Assembly: GCF_026650985.1 (NCBI RefSeq)
Contig: NZ_CP086239.1
Location: 1,364,001-1,428,000 of the forward strand
Reading direction: 5' to 3'
Source: Clostridium estertheticum
Lineage (GTDB): Bacteria > Bacillota > Clostridia > Clostridiales > Clostridiaceae
Length of the DNA stretch: 64,000 bases
The notes under the pieces were generated by a model. That model was given only the letters and a program-made list of their open reading frames with translations. It was not told the origin of the DNA and did not search any database. Shown piece by piece: positions 26,552-36,535 of the stretch. Numbering within the stretch: position 1 is the stretch's first letter; the number at the start of each line of letters is the position of its first letter. Made by a program: the position numbers and the translations under genes.

Positions 26552-26567
26552 TAGGAAAACCTTTTCT
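26552..26567. promoter_or_regulatory. Operator-like 16-bp repeat, copy 1
   Basis: taggaaaaccttttct, partly palindromic (ggaaaa/ttttc) and identical to the copy at 26,647-26,662, 95 bp away. Likely a pair of regulator sites. Confidence 0.45.
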
Positions 26568-26646
26568 ATACTTCTAAATTTAATACGTACTTTTACAAGT
26601 ACGCTTATTTAGCTAAAAAAATTATATTAAATCAAATAATTTTATT

Positions 26647-26662
26647 TAGGAAAACCTTTTCT
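26647..26662. promoter_or_regulatory. Operator-like 16-bp repeat, copy 2
   Basis: Identical to 26,552-26,567. The 95-bp spacing is close to nine helical turns, so proteins on the two sites would face the same side of the DNA. Confidence 0.45.
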
Positions 26663-26790
26663 TTCTTTTTATATATTAACATATATTAGTCGTTTACACA
26701 ATACTATTTTATTTTACAATTATATCCTTAATACCTCAGCGTATAATTACATATTATTTAGTCATTCATTTTGCTTAGACATAGAATTGT

Positions 26791-26832
26791 AAAAAAGATA
26801 GTAAAACCTTATTTCAAAGTTTTACTATCTTT
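26791..26832 (-). terminator. Terminator of pyc
   Basis: A perfect 14-bp stem (26,794-26,807 with 26,819-26,832) with an 11-base loop, followed by T6 on the minus strand. Confidence 0.8.
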
Positions 26833-26844
26833 CCCCATATCTAT

Positions 26845-29800
26845 TTATTTTAAATTTATTAAAAGTTCCCCAGCCTTTACTTGTTGTCCTTCTTTAACAT
26901 TAATTAACTCAACTACACCTGCCTCTGAGGCAATTACTCTAGTCTCCATTTTCATAGCCTCAACTACCATTAATTGTTGATTTTCAGTTACTGTATCTCC
27001 CTCTGCTACAAGGATAGATATAACCGTTCCTGGTATTGGAGATCCAACCTCTAAAGGATTTGAAGGATCTGCCATTTGTGACACTTGGTAATTTAGCACA
27101 GCCTTGTTGTTTTTGTCTTTGATTTTTATTTCACGTCTATTTCCATCAACCTCAAACACAAGAACTTTATTTCCTTCTAAATCTAATTTACTAATATGAA
27201 GTAACTTTATCATATGGGTTTTTCCATCTGCGATTTCAGCCTCACAGGTTTCACCCTCATATAGTCCGTGGAAGAAAATATCGCTTCCAATTCTGCTTAA
27301 ATCTCCATACTCCTGAATATATTTAATATAGTTATCAAATACATCTGGATATAATGAATAACTTAATATATCTCTTTTAGTTGGAGTTATATTAAATTTT
27401 TCTATTAAGTGTTTCTCCACCATATCAAAATCTTCATCTGGCAATAATTCACCTGGTCTACATGTAATTGGCTCTTCACCTTTTAAAACTAGTTTCTGAA
27501 GTTTCTCTGGAAATCCTCCCATTGGTTGACCCATCATTCCTTTAAAGTATGATACAACAGAATCTGGGAAGGACATTTTAATTGCTTTTTCATATATGTT
27601 TTCTGGTGTAAGGTCATTTTGTACCATAAATATTGCAAAATCTCCAACCATCTTAGAAGATGGTGTTACCTTTACAATATCACCTACCATATCATTTACA
27701 ACTTTGTACGTTTCTTTAATTTCATTAAATTTATGTCCAAGACCAAAACTCTCTACCTGTGGTTTAAGATTAGAGTATTGGCCTCCTGGAATTTCATATC
27801 TATAGATTTCAGCCGAACCAGAATTCAAATCTGATTTAAATTGGTCATAAACTGGTCTTACAGCATCCCAATAATCTGAAATCCCCTGAATTCCTTTAAG
27901 ATCTATTCCAGTATCTCTATCAGTATTTTTAAGTGCTGCAACAACTGAGTTTAAAGCTGGCTGACTAGTAAGACCTGACATACTGTTAAATGCAGTATCT
28001 ACAATATCAACACCTGCTTGAGCCGCCATTAAAACTGTAGCAACACCATTTCCTGTAGTATCATGAGTATGAAGATGAATAGGCATTCCTACCTCTTGCT
28101 TTAAGGCATTAATTAGCTTAAATGCAGCATGAGGTTTAAGAAGTGCTGACATATCTTTTATACCTAATATATGAGCTCCTGTTTTTTCAATTTCCTTTGC
28201 AAGCTTTATATAATAATCCAAATTATATTTATTTTTTTTATCATTTAATATATCGCCTGTATAACAAATACAAGCTTCTGCAACCTTATCACTTTTAAGA
28301 ACCTCATCTATTGAAGTTTCCATTCCTTTAAGCCAATTTAGTGAATCAAATATTCTAAATACATCAACACCACTACTCGCTGATTCTTTAATAAATTCAC
28401 GAACTATATTATCAGGATAATTCTTATAACCTACTGCATTAGCTCCACGTATAAGCATCTGAAAAAGTACATTAGGAATTTTCTTTCTAAGTTGGGTTAA
28501 TCTCTCCCAAGGAGATTCATTCAAATATCTATATGCTACATCAAAAGTAGCTCCTCCCCACATCTCAAGAGAAAACAAATCAGTTCCATAAACAGAGGTA
28601 GCAGTTGCTATCTTTAACATGTCCTTTGTTCTCACTCTAGTTGCCATTAATGATTGTTGAGCATCTCTCATTGTTGTATCCGTTAATAGTAATTTGTTTT
28701 GTCCTTTAATCCATTTTAAAAGTCCTTCTGTTCCCTGAATATCTAATATTTGTTTTGTTCCACTAAGTTCATTTGGCATTATTATTTTTGGAACTACTGG
28801 TACATCATAAAGTTTTTTAATACCATTGTTTTCATTAACCATTTTTTCACCAATAAATTTAAGTACTCTACTTTCTTCATCTGCCTGAGGTGTAATAGAT
28901 ATAAGTTCAGGATTTTCTTCAATAAAATTTGTATTACATTCGCCCTTAAGGAAAGTAGGGTGATTCAATACATTAATTAAAAAACCTATATTAGTCTTTA
29001 CTCCTGTAATTCTAGTTTCCTCTACAGCTCTTATAGACTTCTTTATGGCATCTTTAAAAGTTCTAGACCATGATATGTTTTTTACAAGTAAACTATCATA
29101 ATAAGGACTAATTATCGCCCCAGCGAATCCATTACCTCCATCCAGTCTTATTCCAAAACCAGAACCAGTTCTATATTCTTCTATTTTCCCTGTGTCTGGC
29201 GCAAAATTATTAGAAGGATCCTCTGTTGTTATACGACACTGAATAGAAAATCCATTAACCTTTACATCATCTTGAGATTTAATTCCTATTTCAGGTGAAT
29301 TTAAAGCATAATCTTCTGCTATAAGTATCTGACTTTGAACTATGTCAATACCAGTTACCATTTCTGTAACGGTGTGTTCAACTTGAACTCTAGGATTCAT
29401 TTCTATAAAATAATGATTTCCTTTAGTGTCTACTAAGAACTCCAATGTACCGGCACTTCTATAATTTACTGATTTAGCAATTTTTAATGCATCATTACAA
29501 ATTTCATCTCTTTTTTCCTGTGATATTGAAAATGCAGGAGTATATTCTACAACCTTTTGATGCCTTCTTTGGATGGAACAATCACGCTCATGCAAATGAA
29601 CAATATTTCCAAACTTATCTCCAAGAACCTGTACTTCTATATGTTTAGATTTTTCAAGATATTTTTCTACATAAAGATGGTCTATACCAAAAGCCTTTTT
29701 TGCTTCACTTTTAGCACTAATATAAGAAGATTCTAATTCACTTGCATCGCGTACAATTCTCATGCCTCGTCCACCACCACCGGCAACTGCTTTTAGCATA

Positions 29801-30279
29801 ACAGGATATCCACATTTTTCTGCAAGTTCCTTTGCCTCATAAACTGTATCAACTTCTTTTTTATCGCCAGGTATAGTGGGCACCCCTACCGCATTTGCTA
29901 CAATCTTAGATTTGATTTTATCTCCAAGACTATCCATCATTTCCGCCGTTGGTCCTATAAATTCAATACCTGCTTTTGCACATTTTATTGCAAATTCAGG
30001 ATTTTCTGATAAAAAACCATACCCTGGATGAATAGCATCTACACCTTTTTTAAGCGCAATACTTATTATTTCCTCGATGTTTAAATATGCCTCAACAGGA
30101 CTTCTATTTTTCCCAATTAGATATGCCTCATCTGCCTTAGTTTTGAACAGAGAATATTTATCCTCATTAGAGTAAATTGCAACCGTACGAATTCCAAGCT
30201 CATTACAAGCTCTAAAAATTCTTATTGCAATTTCACCTCTATTTGCTACTAGTACTCTTTTAAACTTTCTCACTTTCAT
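26845..30279 (-). CDS. pyc: Pyruvate carboxylase
   Basis: A full-length 1,144-residue biotin enzyme in the single-chain form. Biotin carboxylase comes first (RVLVANRGEIAIRIFRA, the glycine-rich GGGGRGMRIV loop, IEMNPRVQVEHTVTE), then the carboxyltransferase barrel (LLTDTTMRDAQQSLMATRVR, with HLHTHDTTGNG) and the C-terminal biotinyl domain with the attachment lysine in VEAMKMETRV. It forms oxaloacetate from pyruvate, bicarbonate and ATP to refill the partial citrate cycle, including supply for aspartate and homoserine. AGGGGG lies very close to the ATG; the GTG two codons later would have better spacing. It is a single gene with its own terminator. Confidence 0.96.
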   Translation of the reverse strand: MKVRKFKRVLVANRGEIAIRIFRACNELGIRTVAIYSNEDKYSLFKTKADEAYLIGKNRSPVEAYLNIEEIISIALKKGVDAIHPGYGFLSENPEFAIKCAKAGIEFIGPTAEMMDSLGDKIKSKIVANAVGVPTIPGDKKEVDTVYEAKELAEKCGYPVMLKAVAGGGGRGMRIVRDASELESSYISAKSEAKKAFGIDHLYVEKYLEKSKHIEVQVLGDKFGNIVHLHERDCSIQRRHQKVVEYTPAFSISQEKRDEICNDALKIAKSVNYRSAGTLEFLVDTKGNHYFIEMNPRVQVEHTVTEMVTGIDIVQSQILIAEDYALNSPEIGIKSQDDVKVNGFSIQCRITTEDPSNNFAPDTGKIEEYRTGSGFGIRLDGGNGFAGAIISPYYDSLLVKNISWSRTFKDAIKKSIRAVEETRITGVKTNIGFLINVLNHPTFLKGECNTNFIEENPELISITPQADEESRVLKFIGEKMVNENNGIKKLYDVPVVPKIIMPNELSGTKQILDIQGTEGLLKWIKGQNKLLLTDTTMRDAQQSLMATRVRTKDMLKIATATSVYGTDLFSLEMWGGATFDVAYRYLNESPWERLTQLRKKIPNVLFQMLIRGANAVGYKNYPDNIVREFIKESASSGVDVFRIFDSLNWLKGMETSIDEVLKSDKVAEACICYTGDILNDKKNKYNLDYYIKLAKEIEKTGAHILGIKDMSALLKPHAAFKLINALKQEVGMPIHLHTHDTTGNGVATVLMAAQAGVDIVDTAFNSMSGLTSQPALNSVVAALKNTDRDTGIDLKGIQGISDYWDAVRPVYDQFKSDLNSGSAEIYRYEIPGGQYSNLKPQVESFGLGHKFNEIKETYKVVNDMVGDIVKVTPSSKMVGDFAIFMVQNDLTPENIYEKAIKMSFPDSVVSYFKGMMGQPMGGFPEKLQKLVLKGEEPITCRPGELLPDEDFDMVEKHLIEKFNITPTKRDILSYSLYPDVFDNYIKYIQEYGDLSRIGSDIFFHGLYEGETCEAEIADGKTHMIKLLHISKLDLEGNKVLVFEVDGNRREIKIKDKNNKAVLNYQVSQMADPSNPLEVGSPIPGTVISILVAEGDTVTENQQLMVVEAMKMETRVIASEAGVVELINVKEGQQVKAGELLINLK

Positions 30280-30367
30280 TACCCCCTATATAACCTTTTG
30301 TCCATTTTAATTCATTAATCATTATTAACTAGAATACATGATTTTTACCAAAATTGCAATATAATAA

Positions 30368-30400
30368 GGATGATATTGCAATAAACTCATAATATCATCC
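30368..30400 (-). terminator. Possible terminator of the FMN-binding protein gene
   Basis: A 10-bp stem (ggatgatatt with aatatcatcc) with a 13-base loop, but without a good T-run. It may instead belong to the pyc leader. Confidence 0.3.
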
Positions 30401-30437
30401 ACTAAATTGAAAAATTGGGATAACTTTTTTTATATTT

Positions 30438-30842
30438 TTATATTTTACCTGAATTCAATGCATTCTCAATAGATTTTAGAATTACTTTACTACTATTGGT
30501 TGCACCTGTTATTGTATCCACTTGCAAACTTTGAGTCTTTACTACCCTAGCTGGAATAACCTCTGCTGGCTTCCCTCTTTCAGTTTTATGTTCCAGTAGG
30601 ACTATACTAGTAATTTTGTGATTTTTAACTGTAACTGCCACTTTTGCACCTATAACTATAGCATCACAGGAACCTGTATATTTACCATCAGAAATTTCGG
30701 ATAAATCAACTGTATCAATTTTAATCCCTTTAACTATTTGCTTATATTTTTGAACAGAAATTAAATATTTTCCTTCATATGTAGATACTGCTAAAACTAC
30801 AACACAAATCACACCAATTAATATTTTTTTTACATTTATCAT
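30438..30842 (-). CDS. Membrane-anchored FMN-binding domain protein
   Basis: A 134-residue protein with one N-terminal membrane helix (residues 5-21) and an FMN_bind domain. The flavinylation signature DTITGAT is present near residue 114, so ApbE could attach FMN covalently to the threonine outside the membrane. Proteins like this carry electrons in extracytosolic flavin systems. It is much shorter than RnfG or NqrC and lies alone, so the partner is unknown. ApbE is not in the window. The ribosome site is AAGGAG. Confidence 0.75.
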   Translation of the reverse strand: MINVKKILIGVICVVVLAVSTYEGKYLISVQKYKQIVKGIKIDTVDLSEISDGKYTGSCDAIVIGAKVAVTVKNHKITSIVLLEHKTERGKPAEVIPARVVKTQSLQVDTITGATNSSKVILKSIENALNSGKI

Positions 30843-31019
30843 AATTAATTCTCCTTTACTTTCCTATATTACTTAATAAAAATTAAACTCTATAGACTCC
30901 ATAATATTGTTATCTGTTATATTATATAAATAAAACATAAATATTTCATTAAGATTACTATATGTTTATGTTAGAAGTCCGTCAATAATGTGCTTAAAAT
31001 TTTACTGAATTTATAAAAA

Positions 31020-31061
31020 AACAGCCTTAGAGGGCTATATGGTAACCCTCTAAGGTTGCTT
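31020..31061 (-). terminator. Terminator of the threonine aldolase gene
   Basis: agccttagaggg pairs with ccctctaaggtt (one wobble), with an A-run that becomes T-rich on the minus strand. Confidence 0.7.
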
Positions 31062-31093
31062 TCATAAATTAAAATACATAGGAATATATCATG

Positions 31094-32116
31094 TTAAATT
31101 AATATCAAATCTTCAATAAATGCGTTAACCGCATCTTCCTTTGTTGCCCATGAGGTTACAAGGCGAATAGCAGAACTATCCCCATCAATTTTTTGCCATA
31201 CAAAAAACGAATATTTTTCTTCAAGTTTTTTAATTGTTTTATTAGGCAATATTGGAAATATTTGATTTGTAGATGAACTTATTAGAAATTCATAGCCACT
31301 TTTTCCAATCCCCTTTTTCAACATATCCGCCATATTATTTGCATGTTTGGCTAGCTCAAAATAAAGATCATTTTTAAATAACTCCAAAAACTGTATACCA
31401 ATTAACCTGCCCTTTGCAAGTAACCCACCCTTTTGCTTAATGTGATATCTAAAATCTACCTTAAGTGAATCACTACAAATTACAAAGGCTTCCCCAATTA
31501 ATGCTCCATTTTTTGTTCCACCTATATAAAAAGCATCAGTAAGCTTTGGCAAATCTGAAATCTTAATGTCATTTTCTTTTGAGCATAATGCAGACCCTAG
31601 CCTTGCTCCATCAACATATAAGATTATATTATTTTTAGTGCAGAAATCATATAAATCCTTTAACTCCTGTTTCTTATATATAGTCCCTATTTCAGTTGGA
31701 TTTGATATATAAACCATTTTAGGCTTTACCATATGTTCGTCTGTATGCTCATCTATAGCCATCTTTATATGAATAGGTTTAAGCTTTCCATCATCTACTT
31801 TTACAGAAATAACCTTATGACCAGTTGCCTCTATTGCTCCAGTTTCATGAACTAATACATGTCCAGTGCTTGCTGCAATAACAGCTTCATGAGGTCTTAA
31901 AAATGCAGAAATAGCCGTAAGATTTGTTTGAGTCCCACCACAAAACATATGAATATCAACATCATTGGATTGTAACTTTTCCTTTAATAAATTAATAGCG
32001 CCAAGTGTATATTTATCTTCTCCATAACCATCTTCCTGCTCCATATTTGATTCAATTAAAGCTCTCAATATGTTTGGATGAGCTCCTTCACTATAATCAT
32101 TTTTAAAACTATACAT
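31094..32116 (-). CDS. ltaE: Low-specificity threonine aldolase (PLP-dependent)
   Basis: A 340-residue fold-type I PLP enzyme of the beta-eliminating lyase/threonine aldolase family. The N-terminus FKNDYSEGAHPNILRAL, the HETGAIEATGHK segment, the LYVDGARLGSAL motif and the PLP lysine in YIGGTKNGAL (near residue 200) fit the family. It splits threonine or allo-threonine into glycine and acetaldehyde. The start has an AGAGGGG site. It is followed by a hairpin and preceded 59 bases upstream by the ATPase gene. Other beta-eliminating lyases share this fold, so the exact substrate is probable rather than certain. Confidence 0.82.
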   Translation of the reverse strand: MYSFKNDYSEGAHPNILRALIESNMEQEDGYGEDKYTLGAINLLKEKLQSNDVDIHMFCGGTQTNLTAISAFLRPHEAVIAASTGHVLVHETGAIEATGHKVISVKVDDGKLKPIHIKMAIDEHTDEHMVKPKMVYISNPTEIGTIYKKQELKDLYDFCTKNNIILYVDGARLGSALCSKENDIKISDLPKLTDAFYIGGTKNGALIGEAFVICSDSLKVDFRYHIKQKGGLLAKGRLIGIQFLELFKNDLYFELAKHANNMADMLKKGIGKSGYEFLISSSTNQIFPILPNKTIKKLEEKYSFFVWQKIDGDSSAIRLVTSWATKEDAVNAFIEDLILI

Positions 32117-32175
32117 TTGTTTTCCCCTCTCTACATAATTGGTTTATTTTAACTTTACGTTTTTGTTATAACTTT

Positions 32176-33876
32176 TTATATTTTGAGCTTTCTATATCTA
32201 TTATAGGTCGCCATTATTTCTTGCTTTCTAGGCATTGCTAAACTACCGCTTCCACCTTTTAATCTATCCATGGATATTAACCCATTTCTATCTATTTGGC
32301 AAATTATATTATCAACCATGTCACCAAAATTTAAACCCTTATTCATAAGACTTACTTCCACATATTTCATAATACTTCCAATAGCATTTACTTGCTCACT
32401 GTCAACTATTTGTTCCACAGCCCTTAAATCTATATCATCGTGATTTATACTTAAAACACTTAGCCCTATTGTTTTCATCTTAATACCTTTATCTCCTTGC
32501 GTTATAGTTCCAGCTTTGACTACTCTATTAAAACTAATATTCGTTTTTAAATCTTTATCAATAATTCTTTGAATTATATTACCTCGACTTAACTTTTTAG
32601 CCTCTTTTGTAACATCTTTTGCTTCATAGTTGTCCAATTGAATTACGCTGTCTGCTACATCGAAAAACTCTCCTGAACTTCCTACTACCATTATCGTTGA
32701 AATACCATTTTGCTTATGTAAAGGGCTCACTATTTCTATAAATGGAGTAATTGGTTCCTTTTCCTTGGAAACTAATTTTTGCATTAAATCATCTCTCATC
32801 ATAAAATTGGTGGCTGAAGTATCTTCATCTATTAATAGTACCTTTGCTCCACTTTCTATTCCCTCTATGATATTCGCCGCTTGTGATGTACTTCCACTTG
32901 CGTTTTCTGTAGAAAATTCTATTGTATCTTTACCGTTAGGTAGTTTACTAATAAATAGAGATATATTCGTTTTAGTTATACATCTGCTGTCTTCTGACCT
33001 TACCTTTAAGGCTGATTCATCTGTTATAACAAATTCCCTACCATCACCTTCAATATGATTATAAACTCCAAGCTCTAAAGCTTTTAATAATGTAGATTTA
33101 CCATGATATCCTCCACCTACTATAAGTGTTATACCGTCCTTAATTCCCATGCCACGAATTTTGCCATGACTCTTTGTATTAAATTCTACTTCTAGGTCTT
33201 TTGGTGATGCAAATGCTATACCACCTTTTAGTACTTTTGTAGACACTCCACTTTCTCTAGGTAATATTGATCCATTAGCTACAAATGCAATTAGCCCGAG
33301 GCTTTTGAGTGACCTTCTTATATCTTCTTGATCCTCTACAAGGGTTACTCTACTTGTTAATTTTTCACTATCTATGTTTTTATATATTAAAGTTTTTTCA
33401 ACAATATTTGGTATAATATCATATAAAATTTTCTCAAGTTCTCTGGCTAGTACACTTCTCCCTCTTGCTGGAAATCCAACATAAAATCTAGCTTCTATTT
33501 TATCCTCATCTATAATTATTGAAGTTCTGTCCAATATCTCTTGTGGACATTTGCTTATAGCTATTAATCCACTCTTCCTAGACCCAAAAACCTTCTGCGA
33601 ATATTTATTTATATTATAATGAAATTTTCTTGTTAAAAAATCTGCTACCGCAATGTTTTTATTTTTATTATTGAAAGTCACTTTTGGAAATTTCGCTATG
33701 TTTTGTCCCACTATTATTCTTATTCTTGATGGAGATGCAAAAGGATCACCTTGAACATGATCTATACAAAGCACAAAACTTCCAAAGTCATACTCTCCCT
33801 CTAAGTTTTTATACAATCTATAGCTTTTCCCATCGATTTTATCTATTTCCATTTTCAAAGCTTGCGAATTTTTCAT
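32176..33876 (-). CDS. Predicted ABC-class P-loop ATPase
   Basis: Start set at the ATG preceded by AAGGAGAG, 18 codons inside the longest frame; 566 residues. A large N-terminal domain (with HVQGDPFASPSRIRI and GFPARGRSVLARE) leads to a P-loop, GGGYHGKSTLLKAL (near residue 255), and an acidic Walker B, VLLIDEDTSATNFM. This matches the uncharacterised 'ABC class ATPase' family found widely in bacteria. There are no membrane segments and no transporter partner. Its biochemical role is not known. It lies just downstream of the sulfate operon but is separated from it by a terminator. Confidence 0.75.
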   Translation of the reverse strand: MKNSQALKMEIDKIDGKSYRLYKNLEGEYDFGSFVLCIDHVQGDPFASPSRIRIIVGQNIAKFPKVTFNNKNKNIAVADFLTRKFHYNINKYSQKVFGSRKSGLIAISKCPQEILDRTSIIIDEDKIEARFYVGFPARGRSVLARELEKILYDIIPNIVEKTLIYKNIDSEKLTSRVTLVEDQEDIRRSLKSLGLIAFVANGSILPRESGVSTKVLKGGIAFASPKDLEVEFNTKSHGKIRGMGIKDGITLIVGGGYHGKSTLLKALELGVYNHIEGDGREFVITDESALKVRSEDSRCITKTNISLFISKLPNGKDTIEFSTENASGSTSQAANIIEGIESGAKVLLIDEDTSATNFMMRDDLMQKLVSKEKEPITPFIEIVSPLHKQNGISTIMVVGSSGEFFDVADSVIQLDNYEAKDVTKEAKKLSRGNIIQRIIDKDLKTNISFNRVVKAGTITQGDKGIKMKTIGLSVLSINHDDIDLRAVEQIVDSEQVNAIGSIMKYVEVSLMNKGLNFGDMVDNIICQIDRNGLISMDRLKGGSGSLAMPRKQEIMATYNRYRKLKI

Positions 33877-33916
33877 ATAACTCTCCTTTATTTCACCTAT
33901 ACCACGTTTTATAAGA

Positions 33917-33961
33917 AAAGAACCAATCACGGAGACTGCTACTTATCCCGATTGGCTCTTT
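33917..33961 (-). terminator. Terminator of the sulfate operon
   Basis: A 12-bp stem with one wobble (33,917-33,928 with 33,950-33,961) in the gap after cysN. The minus-strand flank is T-rich. Confidence 0.65.
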
Positions 33962-33994
33962 AGATTTTTTATTCAATTAAATCTCATGTTTACT

Positions 33995-35704
33995 CTAAAT
34001 TGAATATTCTAATGTTTCATCTACACTATCACTAAATCTTATAGTTCTATATTTAGTGAAATCTAACCATTTATTTGCAAACTTCTCATTCATATCTTTT
34101 TTATATTCATTAATGTATGAGGATAAATCATTTTGTGATGTTAGTTTAACACCAAATCCTTTTTCATTTATAATAACTATAGATTCATATGAATAACTTT
34201 CTATTGCTATAACATCTATTAACTTACCATTTCTTATTTTAGAAACAAGATCGGCATTTAATGCTATTACATCAAAATCTTTTGTGTATTCATAACTTGA
34301 TCCAAGAAAAGGTACATTATCTCCAATTTTATATTGGTTAGCCTTTATCAATTCCTTTTTAATTGCTAGTGCTTTAATATCAAAATAATATTCATCAAAA
34401 CAATTAATAGTAAGTTTAATTTTATCTTTACTAAAGGTAGTTTCTATGATGCTAGTAGACTCTGCCACCCCTGAAATAATTCCACCACCACTTACATCAT
34501 AACCATCTACTATTACAAATCTACCTGTATTTTGGTTATCTGCAAATTTATCAAAACATATTTTTTCCTTTGTCCTTATAGTAACTTCAGCTACATCATT
34601 AGTTTTTGCTTCAGTTGCATTTTCATAAGTTCCTATAGTACTTGCATCTATGACTTTATTAAAAGCTACAATTTCACATTCTACTTCTTGAGTTACAAGT
34701 TTTATCTTGTATTTTCTGCCTTTTACTAAACTATTTTTTCCCATCCAAAATATATTAGTAGTAAAAAGATCAGCAATAACAGGAGCATTATCAATGTGTG
34801 AAATTATTTCTCCCCTTTTATTGAAAAACTCATCTTCAAAAGTAATTCCCACTGACATTCCTGCACTTACTGTACTTACCCTATCTTTTTCTACAAAGGC
34901 TTCTATACTTTTAACTTTTGTAGTCCTGTTTGATGGAGAAATAAGAATTTCATCACCAACTTTAAGCGTACCTGCTTCTATTCTACCTGCAATTATTCTC
35001 CTATTATCAAATTTATATACATCTTGAATTGGGAATCTTAGTGGTTTTGCGTCTAATCCTTCTTCCTCCGTAAATAAATCTAATGCTTCAAGAACAGTTT
35101 CTCCTTTGTACCAAGATAATTTTTCTGATTTTGAAGTTAAATTTTCACCATAAAATGCTGAAATAGGGATGTAGCTCATTGGATGTACATTTAATTTTTT
35201 TAGAAAAGCATTCATTTCATCTTTTATAACATTAAATTTTTCCTGGCTGTAATCTATAAGATCCATTTTATTAACTACAACACACACCTGCTTTATACCA
35301 AGTAGTGATAATATATAACCATGTCTTTTAGATTGTTCTTGTATTCCTTCTTTAGCGTCTATTATAAGTAGCGCAGCTTCAGCACTAGCTGCACCTGTAA
35401 TCATATTTTTAAGAAATTCTATATGTCCTGGTGCATCTATAATTACGTAATCCCGTTTATCTGTATGAAATTGAAGTGACGTTGTATCTATTGTAATTCC
35501 TTGCTTTTGTTCTTCTTCAAAAGCATCTAATAGATACGCATATTCAAAAGGTTTACCTGTTTCTTTAGCAATTCTTTTAACTTTTTCAATTGCACCTTCT
35601 GGTAGTGATTTTGTATCATACAATAACCTTCCAATTACTGTAGACTTACCGTGATCTACGTGTCCTACTGCAACTATTCTTAATTGTTCTCTTGTATTTT
35701 CCAT
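33995..35704 (-). CDS. cysN: Sulfate adenylyltransferase large subunit (GTPase)
   Basis: A 569-residue elongation-factor-like GTPase with GHVDHGKST (G1), DAPGH (G3) and NKMD (G4). It pairs with CysD to make adenylylsulfate (APS) from ATP and sulfate, using GTP hydrolysis to drive the reaction. Compared with the approximately 475-residue enterobacterial subunit it has about 100 extra C-terminal residues of unclear role; no APS kinase domain is fused, as cysC is separate. It is the last gene of the sulfate operon, 18 bases after cysD, with a terminator beyond it. Confidence 0.93.
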   Translation of the reverse strand: MENTREQLRIVAVGHVDHGKSTVIGRLLYDTKSLPEGAIEKVKRIAKETGKPFEYAYLLDAFEEEQKQGITIDTTSLQFHTDKRDYVIIDAPGHIEFLKNMITGAASAEAALLIIDAKEGIQEQSKRHGYILSLLGIKQVCVVVNKMDLIDYSQEKFNVIKDEMNAFLKKLNVHPMSYIPISAFYGENLTSKSEKLSWYKGETVLEALDLFTEEEGLDAKPLRFPIQDVYKFDNRRIIAGRIEAGTLKVGDEILISPSNRTTKVKSIEAFVEKDRVSTVSAGMSVGITFEDEFFNKRGEIISHIDNAPVIADLFTTNIFWMGKNSLVKGRKYKIKLVTQEVECEIVAFNKVIDASTIGTYENATEAKTNDVAEVTIRTKEKICFDKFADNQNTGRFVIVDGYDVSGGGIISGVAESTSIIETTFSKDKIKLTINCFDEYYFDIKALAIKKELIKANQYKIGDNVPFLGSSYEYTKDFDVIALNADLVSKIRNGKLIDVIAIESYSYESIVIINEKGFGVKLTSQNDLSSYINEYKKDMNEKFANKWLDFTKYRTIRFSDSVDETLEYSI

Positions 35705-35722
35705 TAGTAATAAACCCCTCCC

Positions 35723-36523
35723 TTACATGTAACCATCTTTACGAAGCTTTTGCATAGCATATGAATCTTCTTGATCTTGAGCTCTACCTGCTCTTTCTCC
35801 CGTTGTAGTATGTTTTAATTCCTCAATTATTTGATCAATCGTCACTGCATTTGACTTTATCTTACCTGTACACTCAGCACATCCAAGGCTTCTGTATCTC
35901 TCTCCGTTCTTTGCAAAATATAAATCTATAAGTGGTATATTTTCTCTCTGTATATAAGTCCATATATCTATTTCATTCCAATGAAGTATTGGATGAACCC
36001 TTATATGATTTCCTTTTGGGAAATCAGTTTTAAATTGATCCCAAAGTTCTGGCGCTTGATTAGTGTAATCCCACTCTGAATCCTTATTTCTTTCACTAAA
36101 TACTCTTTCCTTTGACCTAGAACCTTCCTCATCACTTCTAATTCCAAGAATTAATCCATCAAATTCATATTTTGTAACCACTTGCTGAAGGCCATCTGTT
36201 TTTAGTGCTTTGCAACAAACGAGTCTTCCTTTATCTGGTCCCATACCTGCGTCGATTGCTTCCTGGTTTGTATGCACTATAAGGTCGATATTAAACTCTT
36301 TAGCAATTTTATCTCTGTATTCAATCATCGCAGGAATTTTATGCTTTGTGTCTACATGAATAAACGGAAAAGGAGAGTGTCCGAAAAAAGCCTTCTTTGA
36401 TAACCACAATAATACTGTTGAATCCTTACCAATTGACCATAACATTCCAAGTTTACCTAGTTTTTTATAAGATTCTCTTAATATGAAAATACTTTCTGCT
36501 TCTAATTCATCTAAATGATCCAT
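35723..36523 (-). CDS. cysD: Sulfate adenylyltransferase small subunit
   Basis: A 266-residue PAPS-reductase-fold protein with the PP-loop SIGKDST (residues 32-38), the VCCKALKTDGL segment, RSDEEGSRSKER and the C-terminal RAGRAQDQE. This is the ATP-sulfurylase catalytic subunit, not a CysH reductase: it has the ERAGRAQD and HPILHWNE features of CysD and lacks the C-terminal redox cysteine motif of PAPS reductases. It works with CysN in the next gene downstream. AGGGAGG precedes the start. Confidence 0.94.
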   Translation of the reverse strand: MDHLDELEAESIFILRESYKKLGKLGMLWSIGKDSTVLLWLSKKAFFGHSPFPFIHVDTKHKIPAMIEYRDKIAKEFNIDLIVHTNQEAIDAGMGPDKGRLVCCKALKTDGLQQVVTKYEFDGLILGIRSDEEGSRSKERVFSERNKDSEWDYTNQAPELWDQFKTDFPKGNHIRVHPILHWNEIDIWTYIQRENIPLIDLYFAKNGERYRSLGCAECTGKIKSNAVTIDQIIEELKHTTTGERAGRAQDQEDSYAMQKLRKDGYM

Positions 36524-36535
36524 AATTTAACCTCC

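Larger units (their letters stand above)
26397..26844. other. 448-base regulatory region between GPH transporter and pyc
   Basis: No gene. It holds the transporter's 18-bp palindrome, the two 16-bp repeats, a small hairpin at 26,586-26,603 (cgtactt, loop ttac, aagtacg) and the pyc terminator at its right end. Confidence 0.6.

Noticed and set aside
30438-30842. RnfG or NqrC subunit of an electron-transport complex
   Set aside because: The protein is much shorter and no rnf or nqr genes lie nearby.
35723-36523. CysH PAPS/APS reductase
   Set aside because: Same fold, but the ERAGRAQD and HPILHWNE features and the adjacent cysN mark it as CysD, and the redox cysteine tail of CysH is missing.
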